Shown piece after piece: positions 50,401-62,149 of a stretch of 64,000 nt of DNA (the first letter of the stretch is position 1; every line of letters starts with the position of its first letter). The position numbers and the translations under genes were made by a program. The DNA comes from Glycine soja (taxonomy: Eukaryota; Streptophyta; Magnoliopsida; Fabales; Fabaceae). The DNA lies in NCBI RefSeq assembly GCF_004193775.1, contig NC_041005.1, forward strand, positions 684,501 through 748,500. Direction: 5' to 3'. Under the pieces are notes generated by a model that searched no databases, was not told the origin of the DNA, and worked only from the letters and a program-made list of their open reading frames with translations.

Positions 50401-52521
50401 GTCGATACCCTATCATACATATCTTGGATAGCTCGAATATATGCAACCCTAACCCCTTTCTTCTCTAGAGCTTTCCACAGAATCTCTCTAGGCACTCTAT
50501 CATACGCTTTCTCCAAGTCAATAAAAATCAAGTGCAAGTCTTGTTGGGCCATGCGATATTGCTCCATCACCCGCCGTAATAAATAAATCGCTTCCATGGT
50601 CGACCTTCCCGGCATGAAACCAAATTGATTCTCAGTAACTTGAGTCTCCTTTCTTAATCTCCGTTCGATCACTCTTTCCCATAATTTCATGGTATGACTC
50701 ATGAGCTTGATTCCCCTATAATTTGTACAATTTTGTATATCCTCCTTGTTCTTATAGATTGGCACTAACGTGCTTCTCCTCCATTCCTCCGGCATGCGTT
50801 TTGACCTCATAATTTCGTTAAAGAGTTCGGTGAGCCACTCAAGACCTCTATCTCCAAGAGTTTTTCACACTTCAATAGGTATGTTGTCTGGCCCCACCGC
50901 CTTACCATTACTCATTCTTTTCAACGCTTCCTTTACTTCCTGTTTCTGAATCCGACGATAGTACTTATAGTTCCGGTCCTCTTCTCTTGTGTCTAGACTG
51001 CTAGAGTCATATCCATATCCATCAAGAAAAAAAACAATACAAAAGAATTAAACATAAATCCAAAGTACAACTATAAATAAAATTACAATATCTCAAAAGC
51101 ATAAATATAAAGAAAAATATAGATTATAATAAATTAAAAATACATAATTCAATAAGTCTAAATTACAAAGTCGTTAATGGTTCCCTCATCACTAACTTTA
51201 CTTTTGACACTTAAAACAAACAAGATCAAAATAAATGTCAATAACAATTAATATAATGATAGTTAGAATATGGAATAAAATATTAAAAAACTACTAAGTA
51301 CTAACATCTTCGTTAACCAAATCTTCTATAATTGTATTCAGTTTCATTTTATCCATCTTCATTTTTAAGGAGCCTGAAAAAGAAAATAAATTCATTAGAA
51401 AATTGTAACAATGAATCAATATGAATATAAATGTTACTTTTGTAATATATATAGGGTATTTGTGTAATTTAACGGGTAGTGAGTATCCACGGTACCAGTA
51501 CTATGATACTCACCCTATCCATTAACGAGTGGATAAAAGATATCCATATTTGTCGACAGCGAGTATCCATTTAAAGTATCTATCATTTATTTATAATAAA
51601 TTTTATCCATAGATATTTGCATGTGTAGATTTTTTTGTCATCCCTAAGTAAATATAATAACTAATTCCTTATTGTAATGATAGTCACGAGAAAGGCAAAT
51701 AAAAAATTGATCTCTTGCAATCATCCAATAATAAGAAACAATTAGATTTCTATGGATATAAATTGGGACGAATCACTTTCTTTAACTTAATATATCTAAT
51801 TACTATTTTTTTTTTCTGTAAAACATTAAGATGCTTTCGCAGCGTGCAATTGTGTTTCTGGTTTATATTATGGTCAAGTGCAGAATACAAGTCCTAAATC
51901 CATTTAGATGACAAGATTTACTAATCCTAATTAAGGAAATAAATCAAGAAATATGGATGCCTTAATAGATCATTTGAGACACTTCAAATGTTCTAACATA
52001 CATCAAAGATATTGCTAGATGTTCAAACTGTTAAGACACCCGAGTGTAACTTTCAATCTCTGTAATTTTCGAATTTGTTGGACAGGGGATGGTTAGGTCT
52101 GAGAAAACAAATAATTTTTTGATATTTACTGCAAAAGTTTATAACTTATGCTGAAAGGTCTTCAAAGATTCAGTGAGATTAATGATTTCAGGCGCGCATG
52201 CAAGAAATGAAGGAAAAAGAACTCAAGTACCTTGGGAACGGCGATGCAAATTCCCATGTTTGTAAAGTATGTTTTGAATCTCCAACTGCAGCAATTCTGC
52301 TTCCATGCCGACATTTTTGTTGTAAGTTTCTTCCTAACTTTGTCTGAATCTCTTACCCTAAAAATTTCTTGGTGATTTTTCTTTTTTGGATTTACAATTT
52401 TTGTCTGAATATTTTTAGCCTGTTGTTTCATCTTGCAGTGTGTAAATCTTGTTCACTTGCTTGTTCTGAGTGTCCAATATGCCGCACAAATATTACAGAT
52501 AGGATTTTTGCTTTTACATAA
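38474..52521 (+). CDS. KIN7D: kinesin-7 family motor with C-terminal RING finger (KIN-7D/MKRP2-like)
   Basis: Twenty-four exons join in frame to 1070 aa: 38474-38805, 38940-39037, 39199-39288, 39575-39627, 41002-41067, 41412-41465, 41653-41712, 42252-42330, 42805-42872, 43232-43288, 43386-43490, 43957-44061, 44281-44388, 44476-44607, 44720-44902, 45003-45173, 46427-46567, 46856-46975, 47081-47131, 47305-47352, 47568-47714, 47949-48680, 52192-52321 and 52439-52521. A Ser/Arg-rich N-terminus (1-98), possibly an organelle-targeting peptide, precedes a motor domain (about 99-425) with P-loop GVTSSGKT (Lys186), switch I SSRSHTIF and switch [11 protein letters not shown] (321-329). Long coiled coils follow. 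A C3HC4 RING closes the protein (Cys1024, 1027, 1039, His1041, Cys1045, 1048, 1055, 1058). Length is near that of Arabidopsis MKRP2 as I recall it. ATP-driven microtubule motor; the RING suggests ubiquitin-ligase activity. Localisation and paralogue are inferred. Confidence 0.95.
42389..42721. mobile_element. Stowaway (Tc1/mariner) MITE in kinesin intron 8
   Basis: The 333-bp element begins 'ctccctccgcccctattta' and ends with the inverted 'taaatagggatggagggag', the classic Stowaway terminal repeat. It is flanked on both sides by TA (42387-42388 and 42722-42723), the mariner target duplication. The inverted repeats are well preserved ('tataagacattt' against 'atgtcttata'). No coding capacity. 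Confidence 0.93.
45621..45665. repeat. 13-bp inverted repeat in kinesin intron 16
   Basis: 'aaatctaatggtt' (45621-45633) and its exact complement 'aaccattagattt' (45653-45665) flank a 19-base loop. The surrounding about 400 bases have the repeated 'gtaacttt' wording of a small MITE, but no ends or duplications are clear. Confidence 0.45.
49449..51020 (-). mobile_element. 5'-truncated RTE-type LINE nested in the hAT element
   Basis: The element reads on the minus strand, begins near 51020 and ends with a TTG-repeat tail (CAA repeats at about 49445-49467), a hallmark of plant RTE LINEs. A perfect 22-bp target-site duplication (49427-49448 and 51021-51042, core 'agaaaaaaaacaatac') borders it. 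The low divergence of the duplication suggests a fairly recent insertion. Endonuclease and the first part of the reverse transcriptase are missing, so the copy was truncated on insertion. Confidence 0.88.
49473..51020 (-). pseudogene. RTE LINE reverse transcriptase, truncated, with premature stops
   Basis: Read from 51020 down, the frame has [20 protein letters not shown], then a TGA at 50865-50867, then an open run of 432 codons (50810-49512) with [51 protein letters not shown], the [12 protein letters not shown] block and the catalytic [11 protein letters not shown] box. After it come the C-terminal [10 protein letters not shown] and [12 protein letters not shown] blocks shared by RTE LINEs. 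A second TGA lies at 49512-49514, followed by [10 protein letters not shown], a stop, and WDKALLLL before the tail. The catalytic Asp pair is kept but the N-terminus is missing, so it should be inactive. Confidence 0.85.
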
Positions 52522-52935
52522 CAGAGGTCCTGCCATTATCTTACAATATTTTTATGAACTCTATTCAAATGCTGTAAAAACATTAACGTGTTTCATTTTC
52601 GGCCTTTCATTTGTTGCAGGGCTCTATCCCATTGAATTAATATACTCCATGCTGTTACGGGTGCAATTCTTTTATTAGTTTGCCTGTATGTAAATCCGTT
52701 TAAAAGATATATCAATATCTTCTTTCTTTTATACTACCCCAGGGGAACTGTATTATAGGGGGGGGGGGGGGGGGGGGGGACAAAGGGGTGCGGAGAAAGA
52801 ATGTAAAAAGAAAAAGGTGTAAACAGCACTGCTGAAGTACATGTGCACAATATACGTTTGTTTTATGTAATCCAGCAGAATTTTGTTGCCCATCCTCTGT
52901 ATGTTCTTTGCTGAGTGTAAGAGCTGTGAGATTTC
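52522..52935. other. kinesin 3'-UTR and a 22-G homopolymer
   Basis: The stretch after the kinesin stop should hold its 3'-UTR. At 52758-52779 there are 22 consecutive Gs, preceded by 'ccccaggggaactg'. The second half is also the 3' flank of the minus-strand exon at 52936-53133, so if both are expressed their transcripts converge here. Confidence 0.5.
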
Positions 52936-53133
52936 TTACTGATTCTCTCCTGCTGCAATTTGTGCATAATACTGTCTCACTGCGATACATACAGCTTCTT
53001 TCCACTTCCGAGTTTTATCGGAAGTTTCACACCCGACAAGGAATTTCACTACCTTAGTTCCATTATAGTTATGACCACCGTTCACCGGGACTTCGGTCAG
53101 GTCACCAACTTCCTTGACGTTCGGCATGAGTCT
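52936..53133 (-). CDS. orphan terminal exon of an unidentified gene (possibly a remnant)
   Basis: On the minus strand an AG at 53135-53134 precedes 65 open codons ending in TAA at 52938-52936. The product reads RLMPNVKEVGDLTEVPVNGG, then HNYNGTKVVKFLVGCETSD and KTRKWKEAVCIAVRQYYAQI, then AAGENQ. Its composition, GC content and sharp end look like real coding sequence, not chance. I do not recognise the family. No upstream exon could be found between 53140 and 55600, so it is either the last exon of a gene with a very long intron or what is left of a deleted gene. It is convergent with the kinesin gene. Confidence 0.45.
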   Translation of the reverse strand, partial: RLMPNVKEVGDLTEVPVNGGHNYNGTKVVKFLVGCETSDKTRKWKEAVCIAVRQYYAQIAAGENQ

Positions 53134-55892
53134 CTTGCACAAAAGTTATCTATAGTTTGTAATATCATTTAAGGATAAGAAGGGATATATAATAAGGTAC
53201 TAAAACTATTACCGGGCAGCACATTAGTGATATGTCTAGAATCTTGAAGGATAGTAGAGATATACGCAGAGGATTAGGCAAGGTACTATAGGCTATGGAT
53301 TTGTTTTTTACATGGTTATTCAAGAAGACTCTATTCCTGGGGAGATCTCCTTGAAGAGGGTGGTTGCCCACGATCACCAATTCAAGACTCCTAGCCTATG
53401 TTTTGGAAAGGCATACATTTCATACGTTTAGATTAAAATTTACGTTGATAACTAAACATAACACATGGTTAAATGGCATTGAACCTCCTGAACTCATGTT
53501 CAGGCGGTGAAATTCGGGATTATTTACATATATTTACCCAAATTCTTGAGAAAAAACTAAGAAAAAAAATTAATAATTTTTTCGTAGGTTAAAATTAGTA
53601 GAAGTTTTAAAACTTTTTTAAAAGATGATTTTTAACTTATATATAAACTGATTTTGGGAGAAATTTATTTAATTTTTTACTGATCTTATTCTAAAAATCC
53701 TTTTAGATAAGCTTATCTAAACAAATCGTATGCATTTAATCATTAGTTACAATCTCTGTTGCCAATAACACCAATTACACTAGGTGAGTGTTTGTGAATA
53801 AGTATGAACATCTTTAAGGGTTGAATTGGTTGTGTTCAAACATGAAAGAAAGGAATGAAAATTTTCAAAATTGTGTCATCTCATATTTTATCTCCCTATT
53901 TTAATTTAAATATTATTTTTCATTTATTTCCATTCCATTCCAACCGATCAAATCCACCCTGACTAATTTGGTAAAAAAATATTTAACTAAATAATCTTCG
54001 TTTGATGCGCTTTATTAATAAAAAAAAATATTCGTTGATCTAGAAAGAAGGAATCGCTATCGTTTTACAGGTGATATTCTTGACTTCCCGTTTTGACTAA
54101 ATTGGAGATGGATTCGGGGATTCAGGTTGTAGGTATATTAATTGAAAATCAATCCTAGTTATGTTAAACGCTAAACGCTAACCTCCACCTGATGTAATTG
54201 ATTTCAAATTGAAACCATGTCTCCCCATATCTCTTTTAAAAAAAATGTGAAACCACATGCATCTGCTATCGAAGATTACCATGATTCTAGTCTTGTTTCA
54301 AGAAAAGCAGAACAAGGCATTTGTGTCGCTGACATCTTCCTCTCCAGGTTGGGTCAAACTGAGACGGGCCTTCGTGGGCGTGGGCGTTTTAATATCTAGA
54401 GTGTGTTTGAATAAATAGTTCAATTAATAACAAACTCATCGCGTATGAAATTATACTATAAACATTATGAAACTTTATAAAATAAGTTAGAAACAACATA
54501 TTTGGTAAAATTTATCAGATAAATTATTAAGAGTAAAAAAGTTTGGTATAAATCAAATATATAAAGAGAAGATCTGTGTATGTTTAATTAGGAGGAAAGA
54601 AAAATAATGTATTTTTTTTATCGGAGAGAAAATAGAAGTAAAAAAGAGAGAGTAAAGTTTACTTCTAAAAGCAAAATTTATTTATTTTTTCTTTCACTTA
54701 GGGCCAGCAAACATATTTTTCTTTGGATTCAAACTCTATTCATTAATGAAAAAGCACACCGTAGTTATCACTTACCATAGCGCTAAATTAGCTAATAGTA
54801 AAAGATGTATAAATATTAATATTAAATAACTTTTTTTATAGGGTTTGAACCGCCTTATGCTTGAACCAACCCCACGATTTTAGTTTTCTTTCAATTCAAA
54901 TTTTAATGTTCTCTTACCTCTCACCTTCTCTTTAATGTTCCAAACATATCATTGATGTAAACCTTAGAAGGAGGAGGTAAATAGGAAATGAATGAATAAG
55001 AGAAAGCATACTAATATGTGAGCACCTTTGAATATAAATGCCTTATTAACATTAATCTCTCTCTTTATATGTTTGTCTCTCGTTTATCTCTATCGCTTAA
55101 ATACCTCAACTAAACTAACTCAAAGGAAGAAGTCAGATATAAGATTTAGTGTATATTTTTGACAAATCCTTGATGTAAAATTTGTGGTTGAAATTAATTT
55201 AACTATACATCTTAAATCATGTTTAATACTGCACTTCAAATTCAGTTCTAATCAATTTTCAAAGAAAAATGGCCCGTGCACCAACCCCTTGTTTGGGTTT
55301 GAAGCTTATGTGAAGTCGTTCTCTTAATATCCTCCAAGGTGACAATGCAAACATAACAGCTTGAAAAATCCTGCTATCCATCACGATCAATCAACGTCGC
55401 ATATTACAACTACGCAAAAACTGCCGGTTGTTCTTGTTTAATTGTTAGCATTGACTACGAATTACGACAATTTGATAGCCATGTTATGAAAATACTGGAT
55501 AGCTTTAAAGATGCATTAAGACCTTTTCTTATACGCATAAAGTTACTAGTCATATCAAAAAAATGCTAAAAGGTTTAGCCAGCCGACTTCTAGTTTAAGA
55601 AAGTGGCACATAATATTCAGTTGCGTTATTCAATGAATTCATGTTCATGTCAATAAAAGCATGGACCCCCCCCCAAAAAATATTATTAATTAACCCAATG
55701 AAAATTGAAAAAAATACTAAAATAAGAGGCCGAAACAGTGGTCGGGAATAGAGAATGAAAAAAAAATCATAAAGAATGCAGCAGGGAGCCCAAAAAGAAA
55801 TGCAAATAACAAAAACAAAAGAAGATATTTTCCAACAGATTTTTACAAACAGTTGATCATCGATAGCGTTAAGATTTTGGAATCTCCTTAAC
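53134..55892. other. intergenic, no gene recognised
   Basis: AT-rich, with a few short ORFs (for example 54217-54399) lacking domains. The part just below 55892 should be the 3'-UTR of the B-box gene on the minus strand. I see no clear transposon ends. Confidence 0.4.
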
Positions 55893-57001
55893 TCAAACCA
55901 AACACGTCCTAATAACTTGAAGATCTTGGTCCTGAAACGCCTATGACGATCATAGTTCTGGTTCTGCAACAGAAACAAACACGGTTCAAAGTTGTTAATT
56001 AGATATAACCTGAGAAGAAAAAACAAGTTATACATAATAATATATAAGGTGTAAAGCAAACCTTACAGAAACCATTAGGTGCAAATGAAGCATCAAGAAG
56101 GTCTTCAAAACAGTAACCGGGTATTGTTTCGATCAAGTACTCAGAAATGCTGCTAGTTGAAACCGAACCAGTGTCACTAGCCACGTTGTCTTCAACCTTG
56201 CAAGAAGAATTACTTGCATTTTCTTCATTGGAAACTGATGATCTGGGTCTGTTCATTCTAGATCGAGCGTTGTTTCTTCCTTCAGAGCCATGGGTGCAAT
56301 TGGTGGAGGACGCAGCAGGATCCAAAGAAGTACCAGAGAGCTTCACTCCGGTGAGAAGAAACCTGTTATGCTTCTGGGTATGCTCATTCGCCCTGTGGAT
56401 AGGAACGTCACACTCCCTGCATAGCAATGCCCTGTCTTCTTGGCAAAATAGATATGCACGCCTCTCCTGTTAAATAAATAAAAATGGTTACTACTTAATT
56501 ATATTACTGTGTCTTTTTTTCTTAAAATCAAGATTCAAGGGTATTATTCCCCGGGGACACACAAACTAATCTCTGGAAGTAGGAAGATTCATGTAAGAGA
56601 TTGATTTCTTCTGACATGTTTTTTTCTTCTTATAAACACAGACTCGTGGGTAAGAGACTGAGATAGATGTTTCTTTTTATACATAGAGACTACTCAATGG
56701 ATAGAATTTCCGATCACATGTTTAAGTACTAGTTACTGTTTTAACGTTGAATGATCTTTTGAGAGAACATGTAGATATTTGTTTGAGAAGGAAGTAGGAA
56801 GGAGTGAGTACGTACTTGGCAAATATCACAAAGAGGGAAGTCTTGGGAGGTGGGGTAATGGAGAGAGAAGCGTGGGTGTTTGGTTGCAAGCTTGTTGGCG
56901 TGGTGAATGGTGCGGTCACAACTATGGCAAAGAGCAGCTTCATCTGCAGAGCAGAAGACGGAGGCTTCCACTTTGTCACACACAGCACACTGGATCTTCA
57001 T
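55893..57001 (-). CDS. BBX20: double B-box zinc-finger transcription regulator (BBX20-22-like)
   Basis: Exon 1 is 57001-56816 (62 codons) and exon 2 is 56466-56062 (135 codons), joined in phase 0. B-box 1 holds Cys5, Cys8, Cys17, Asp20, Cys25, Cys28 (CAVCDKVEASVFCSADEAAL); B-box 2 holds Cys58, Cys61, Cys70, Asp73, Cys78, Cys81 (LFCQEDRALLCRECD, PIHRANEHTQKHNRFLLTGV). There is no CCT domain, which fits structural group IV, whose members modulate light and hormone signalling, often with HY5. A conserved SISEYLIETIPGYCFEDLLD block follows. The C-terminus is uncertain: after NGFCK the next exon could start at 55963 (a long unconvincing frame to 55595) or at 55940 or 55931, giving DQDLQVIRTCLV and a stop at 55893. 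The last is shown here. Naming as BBX20 leans on the kinesin neighbour and is not proven. Confidence 0.82.
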
Positions 57002-57149
57002 CTTTTTCTTCTTTTTTTTTTTCTCTCTTGTGCTTTGTTTGTTTGTGTGTTGTGGGCTTTTAATTAATGTTGTGAAGGGGGGGTATGAGTATAGGGACAA
57101 ACAAATTATGGGCGACTTGGCTTTAGGGGTCCAGAGAGATCAAGGCTAT

Positions 57150-57200
57150 TTAGTGATTTCTGACTCTGAGAAAACTCTGGACGATTGCCATATATGCATT
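57150..57200 (-). promoter_or_regulatory. possible B-box gene core promoter
   Basis: On the minus strand a TATA-like 'gcatatatggc' lies at about 57187-57197, roughly 190 bases upstream of the ATG, which would give a leader of about 150 bases. Sequence evidence only. Confidence 0.3.
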
Positions 57201-60200
57201 TTTATCTTTCTTTGGTAGTACTATTAAATAGGGAGAGTGCAAGTTGCCTTTCACTCTCAGGCATGGTCTCCGTTATCTACTTCCTTTATTGATTCACGAG
57301 TTTTAATCTTCCCTTCCCTTTCTGTTTAAATAAATAATATCACTGTTGTAAATGATGCCCCTAAGCCAGAGAGAAAGATAGCTGGAGCAACTCTCAACTA
57401 GTAGTGCCACTGCCAGCTCTAATTTCCATCTTAGATTCCTTCCACGGGTCCATCTTTCATTCCATGCCGTGAATTGTTAATAATATAGATATAGATAGGA
57501 GAAATGCTAGTAACAATTTTTTAATAAGTTCAATTTTGTAGGCCTCACTTCACTTCCTATTTAACCGTCTTTTGTATTTTATAATCTCACCTTACAGTTC
57601 TACAGTGGTTAATTTTAAGTTTTCTTGGTTTCAAAGCATTTTTTTTTTTTTAGTTTTGGGAGGTTTCTCTGCGTATGAGATTAACTTTAATGATTATAAT
57701 TTTTAATACTATATATAGATGTCTATATATATTGTTAAATACTTATTTAAGTTGTTGACACATTAAAGATGGATGTTTATGTAAACAGAGATAATTAATA
57801 GGGATTGTTAATTTCCTGTCCTCCCCTTTCTCTATGACTATATTGCTATTCAAAACTGTTTAATAACATCATCTTATATTGGTTAATTTTAAGTTTTCTT
57901 CCTTGATTTAAGGCCATTGTTTATTTCTTTTTTCCTTTTTTGGGAGGTTTCTCTTCATCGATCTTTAGCGTATGGGATTAATCCTAATTTAACATATTAC
58001 ATTTTTTTATGAGTATTTAACATATTACATACTACATAGACTTTCTTTCTCTATAGCTTGGATACATTACATGTACATGTACTCGTTAATTTTTAGTCAA
58101 ATTTGCTTATCCCTTCAATCTTTCTTATTGGTGTTTCAAAATCATAAATAAGGGTTCCCACCAAAATCTTTACTCATAATTTAAGAATTTTTTTATTTTT
58201 TAAAGTGTCATTTTAGATTAAGGTAAGTTTGAATCTTAAGTATGTAATTATTTAAATGTTTTAAAAAATAATTTTATTGTGTATAGTAATCATTTGTCTT
58301 AACTAATATTTAGAAAATGTAGACGTAATTTTTTTAAAAGTAATTACCACTACTTTTATATTTTAAAAAATACAAGAAAAGTGTATTTTTAAGGATAAAG
58401 TCGTTACCTAACTTTTAAGGGTGAGAATCCTATTTTAATAACTTAAACACAAAACATTAACGTGTGTATATATATATAACGGCTTGTTTTCAAAATATTT
58501 CACAAAAGAAAAAAATATGATTGAGAGTTGAAAGAGAAGATTCACTAAAGATGATAGTCAAATTTTTCAATAAAGATTATTTATCTTTAAAACTTGTTAA
58601 TACTTTTCACCAATATTATGCTGACATGAAAAAAATCATAATTGTTGTAGAATTGTAATGGAAGATCCGACCAACTTAATTGAGAATTAATCATTCAATT
58701 AGTTTGGTTAATATTTAAAATTTGTTTAATTTTGCAAGAAAATAGAATAAAATTGGTTTAAAATTATGCATAACTGGTTCAGATAGGTTCACAATAATTT
58801 TTTTAAAAATATTTTGATGATTGATATAATTATAACTTAATATTATGGTGATGATATCAATTATATTTATTTAATTTTTTATTATAATTTTTAATAAATA
58901 TAATTGTGTGTTGTTAAACCTTTTTTTATTAAAAAAAATGTCATGACAACTTAATTTAATATTGAATATTATATATTACAAGTTATGATAAATAAAAATA
59001 TTTACAATTAAAGTTTAATTTTCAATATTATAAAACTATGAATATTTATCTTATTTTATTATAATATTATTTGATATATTATATTAAATAATAATAATAT
59101 TTAATTATTAGCTATTTAATCATGAATAAACCATTCAAACCATCTGATTTTAGAAATCTTTTCAATAATCGGCAATTGACTCCAATAAGGACACCGATTT
59201 AATACGCATAAGAGTGATTACTAGTTGACTAAGTGGGAGAAAGAGTGAGAAGTGCTTTCGAATCTTAAAATGATTTTTATAATCTTTTCTCATCTAATTA
59301 TTAAGCTAACAAAGTGCATGAAAGCAATACTTTTTGTGGCGCGAATTCTGAAGGGTTTTGGTACCCAACATGAGTTTGGACATATAATATTGAGACACAA
59401 CATTTACTCGTGCCACGTTATGTGTTTGTTGTAAAATTTGTTATTTGCAATGTAGTCCTTTTATTATTCTATATTTTATATTTTTTATGTCAGATTTTAA
59501 ATTGAAAAGAAATAAACTTTCCCATCCGTTAATCTGAAGATCCTGGCTATATTTGACGAACCAAACCAATTCATATTTTGTGAATTGGACATCAGCATCA
59601 GTGGAAAGACCGAAAGAGCATACATCAAATTAAATATAAGATAAGACTTAAAAAACTAACCTAGACGATATTCAATACATTTAGACAGGTAACATAGTAC
59701 ACGATATAAAACTTAACCTGGCTAGATGTGGAAACTTACTTTTATCACCATTTTCAATTTCGGGCTAGCTGCAGAATTCATGAAGAAAATAACTAATAGT
59801 TAGAATAATTTTCTATAGGATATATTTGAGATTATGGATTTAACAGCTTTAAAGATTATTTGCTTCACATTAGGAGTTCAAAGTAATTGAATCTTCCTGG
59901 TTTCTTTTTTTCTACCTTCTACCATTCCTACTGGCTTAAACGTCTTTATTTAAGCAAACATAAAGTAGAGAGTAGAGAAAATGATTTTAATGTTTTCACT
60001 AAGAATTGAACAGAGCCGACAATTGAGTCTATAAGTACAATTGTCTTCATAAACTTGTTTTCCATGTGTAATACAGAACTTCAAGTGTCTATGCAAAAGT
60101 TCTTTTAGAAGGACACGAGGTCTGCACTTTGTAAAATCCCTAATCCTTTTCTTATTATACCTCCTCTAAAAATGAAGTGATTCATAATTCATGTGCTATA

Positions 60201-61534
60201 TTTAATAGTAGTACTATTTAATTAGTCAATGTATACCATTATTCAGTGTTATTAAACTTGACCCATCCATATATCTACTCTGTCAGGATGCTAGGTTTTG
60301 GCTCATTAATTCAACCAATGGATTCCATTTAATATTTTGCGAAACTCATCTAATAACATACTCAACTCAGACCGGTTACTCAACTGATTCACATGTCAAA
60401 TAAAACTTACAATATTTTCATATCATTGCATAGGTTATATGCTAGAAGTGTAGGTAGGATACTCGACTTTTGAAACTCAAACTACAGAAGTCATGTTAGA
60501 TTGATTCATATACACTTACAACTTCCATATAGTTTATTTTTCTTCTAAAGATCACATAGGTCTTTACTAAAAAAGTAAATCGGATCGAGTTAGTTATATA
60601 TATATATTTCTGTATAGGACTGTAGATGATCCAAATTCGGACTAAAATTGATATGGAACTGCCGAATGTGACTAATGTTGCATGAAATGCTTGCGAGTTT
60701 TTAGTTTGGAGAAGCATTTTCACATGCCTACAAGTCTGAAATTCAGTGCTCAATGCTCTACATTTCACCAGACAGGTTTAGGCTAGCTTTGCTAGCATAT
60801 CCCATTTTGCGATCTCTAGGTGCATTTGATGTGAAAGAAGCCTGATATAAATTATCACTTCCCACAAAATGGCAGTAGAATTTTATAAAATATGAATATC
60901 TTCAGTTGGATGAGTTTTTGCAAATTTCTTCAACTTGCACTCGCCTAATAAAAGTCTTATTAATTATGAAATCCAAATTTGACAGACATATAGTTCAACC
61001 GATAATGGATTTGTTTTTCCAAAGTTTACACAATAATATGTCTAGAATCATATATTTGAAATCAGAAACGTATTAGAGCCTAAAAAATAATGATAAGAAC
61101 AAGACAAGAGGAAAAAAATATACAAATAATATTGATAGAAAAAAAATGTGTCTCAAAATTTAATTTGTAAATTTCTTCTAATGTTAGTAAGTTTATTCCA
61201 TTTGCAAAAATTAACAATGAATAGTCTTTAATTATTAAATAATTAAAAATAAATCAATACAGAAAAAAATAATAAAGTAATTTGATTCCAAATGCAATCA
61301 ATTATTACCTTTAAAATTGAAAAAAAAAAGTCACACTTAAATATTTTGTCTAATAGGAAAAGAATACAATTGTTTCTAAAGACTATAAAAATGGAAATAA
61401 AATATTTGTTTCATTTTTTATATTCATAATAAATATTATAAAAGGAGAATAAATATTTTATTATAAAAATATACAAGAAAACTTAACTGTCATTATCTCT
61501 ATAATACATATAAAAAACTAAGCTTAAAAAATTC

Positions 61535-61563
<29 letters not shown>
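61535..61563. repeat. 29-G homopolymer
   Basis: Twenty-nine consecutive Gs in a region otherwise about 70% AT, flanked by 'taaaaaattc' and 'cattactcaatgtgag'. Confidence 0.9.
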
Positions 61564-61565
<2 letters not shown>

Positions 61566-62149
61566 TTACTCAATGTGAGTCCGTCCCTGTACACAATAAA
61601 ATAATATTTCGGTGAGAAAAACATTTTTGGAATTGAAAGAAATATCAACGACGTGGGGAGTGAGAATAGTAACTCCCCTCAGGGCTTCGTAAGCCCAACA
61701 AAAAATATGATAGTATGTAAGAGGAGTGGTAGTAACTCATTCAACAATTAGTCATCAATAATTTTCATTTTATGGAGTATAATTTCATTTTTTGTTGTTG
61801 TTAAATTATTTGTTTATACTATTTTCAAGGAAAAATTATAATATACGCACTATTAAAAAATAAAAATCAAATTAACGAACGAACCATACATTTTTTTTTT
61901 TTGGTGAATTATAAGGAACAATAACGTATATAATGCATCATAGACAAAATTAAAGGAAGAAGATAATTAATTACCTATTAGGCTATTACATTTAATAGGA
62001 AAATAAAAATTACGTGTGTTCTAAATTAATGCATGGACTAATAATTCAAATATAACGTATCCTTTATTAACTAATATACACACAAAAAATGCATACAATA
62101 GTCTTACATTAAAATAATATTCGTAAATATAAAACTCTTTTAATTAATT

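Larger units (their letters stand above)
49182..51646. mobile_element. non-autonomous hAT element in kinesin intron 23, interrupted by a LINE
   Basis: The exact 8-mer 'agtaaata' lies on both sides (49174-49181 and 51647-51654), the size hAT transposases make. The ends are imperfect inverted repeats: left 'tatgaatgaaaatggatagg', right (complement) 'tagggatgacaaaaaaatct'. Subterminal words such as 'cacgggtagggatt', 'gagtatccacggtacc' and 'gagtatccatttaaag' are typical of plant hAT elements. Without the LINE the element is about 0.87 kb. No full transposase is present; a short minus-strand exon-like piece near 51300-51370 may be a transposase tail, but this is weak. Confidence 0.65.

Noticed and set aside
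54217..54399. 60-codon ORF starting at an ATG
   Set aside because: No recognisable domain or neighbours; composition is not distinctive.
55595..55962. long frame continuing the B-box protein to 55595
   Set aside because: The translated tail is Phe/Ile-rich and unlike any regulator; more likely untranslated, with a shorter C-terminus.
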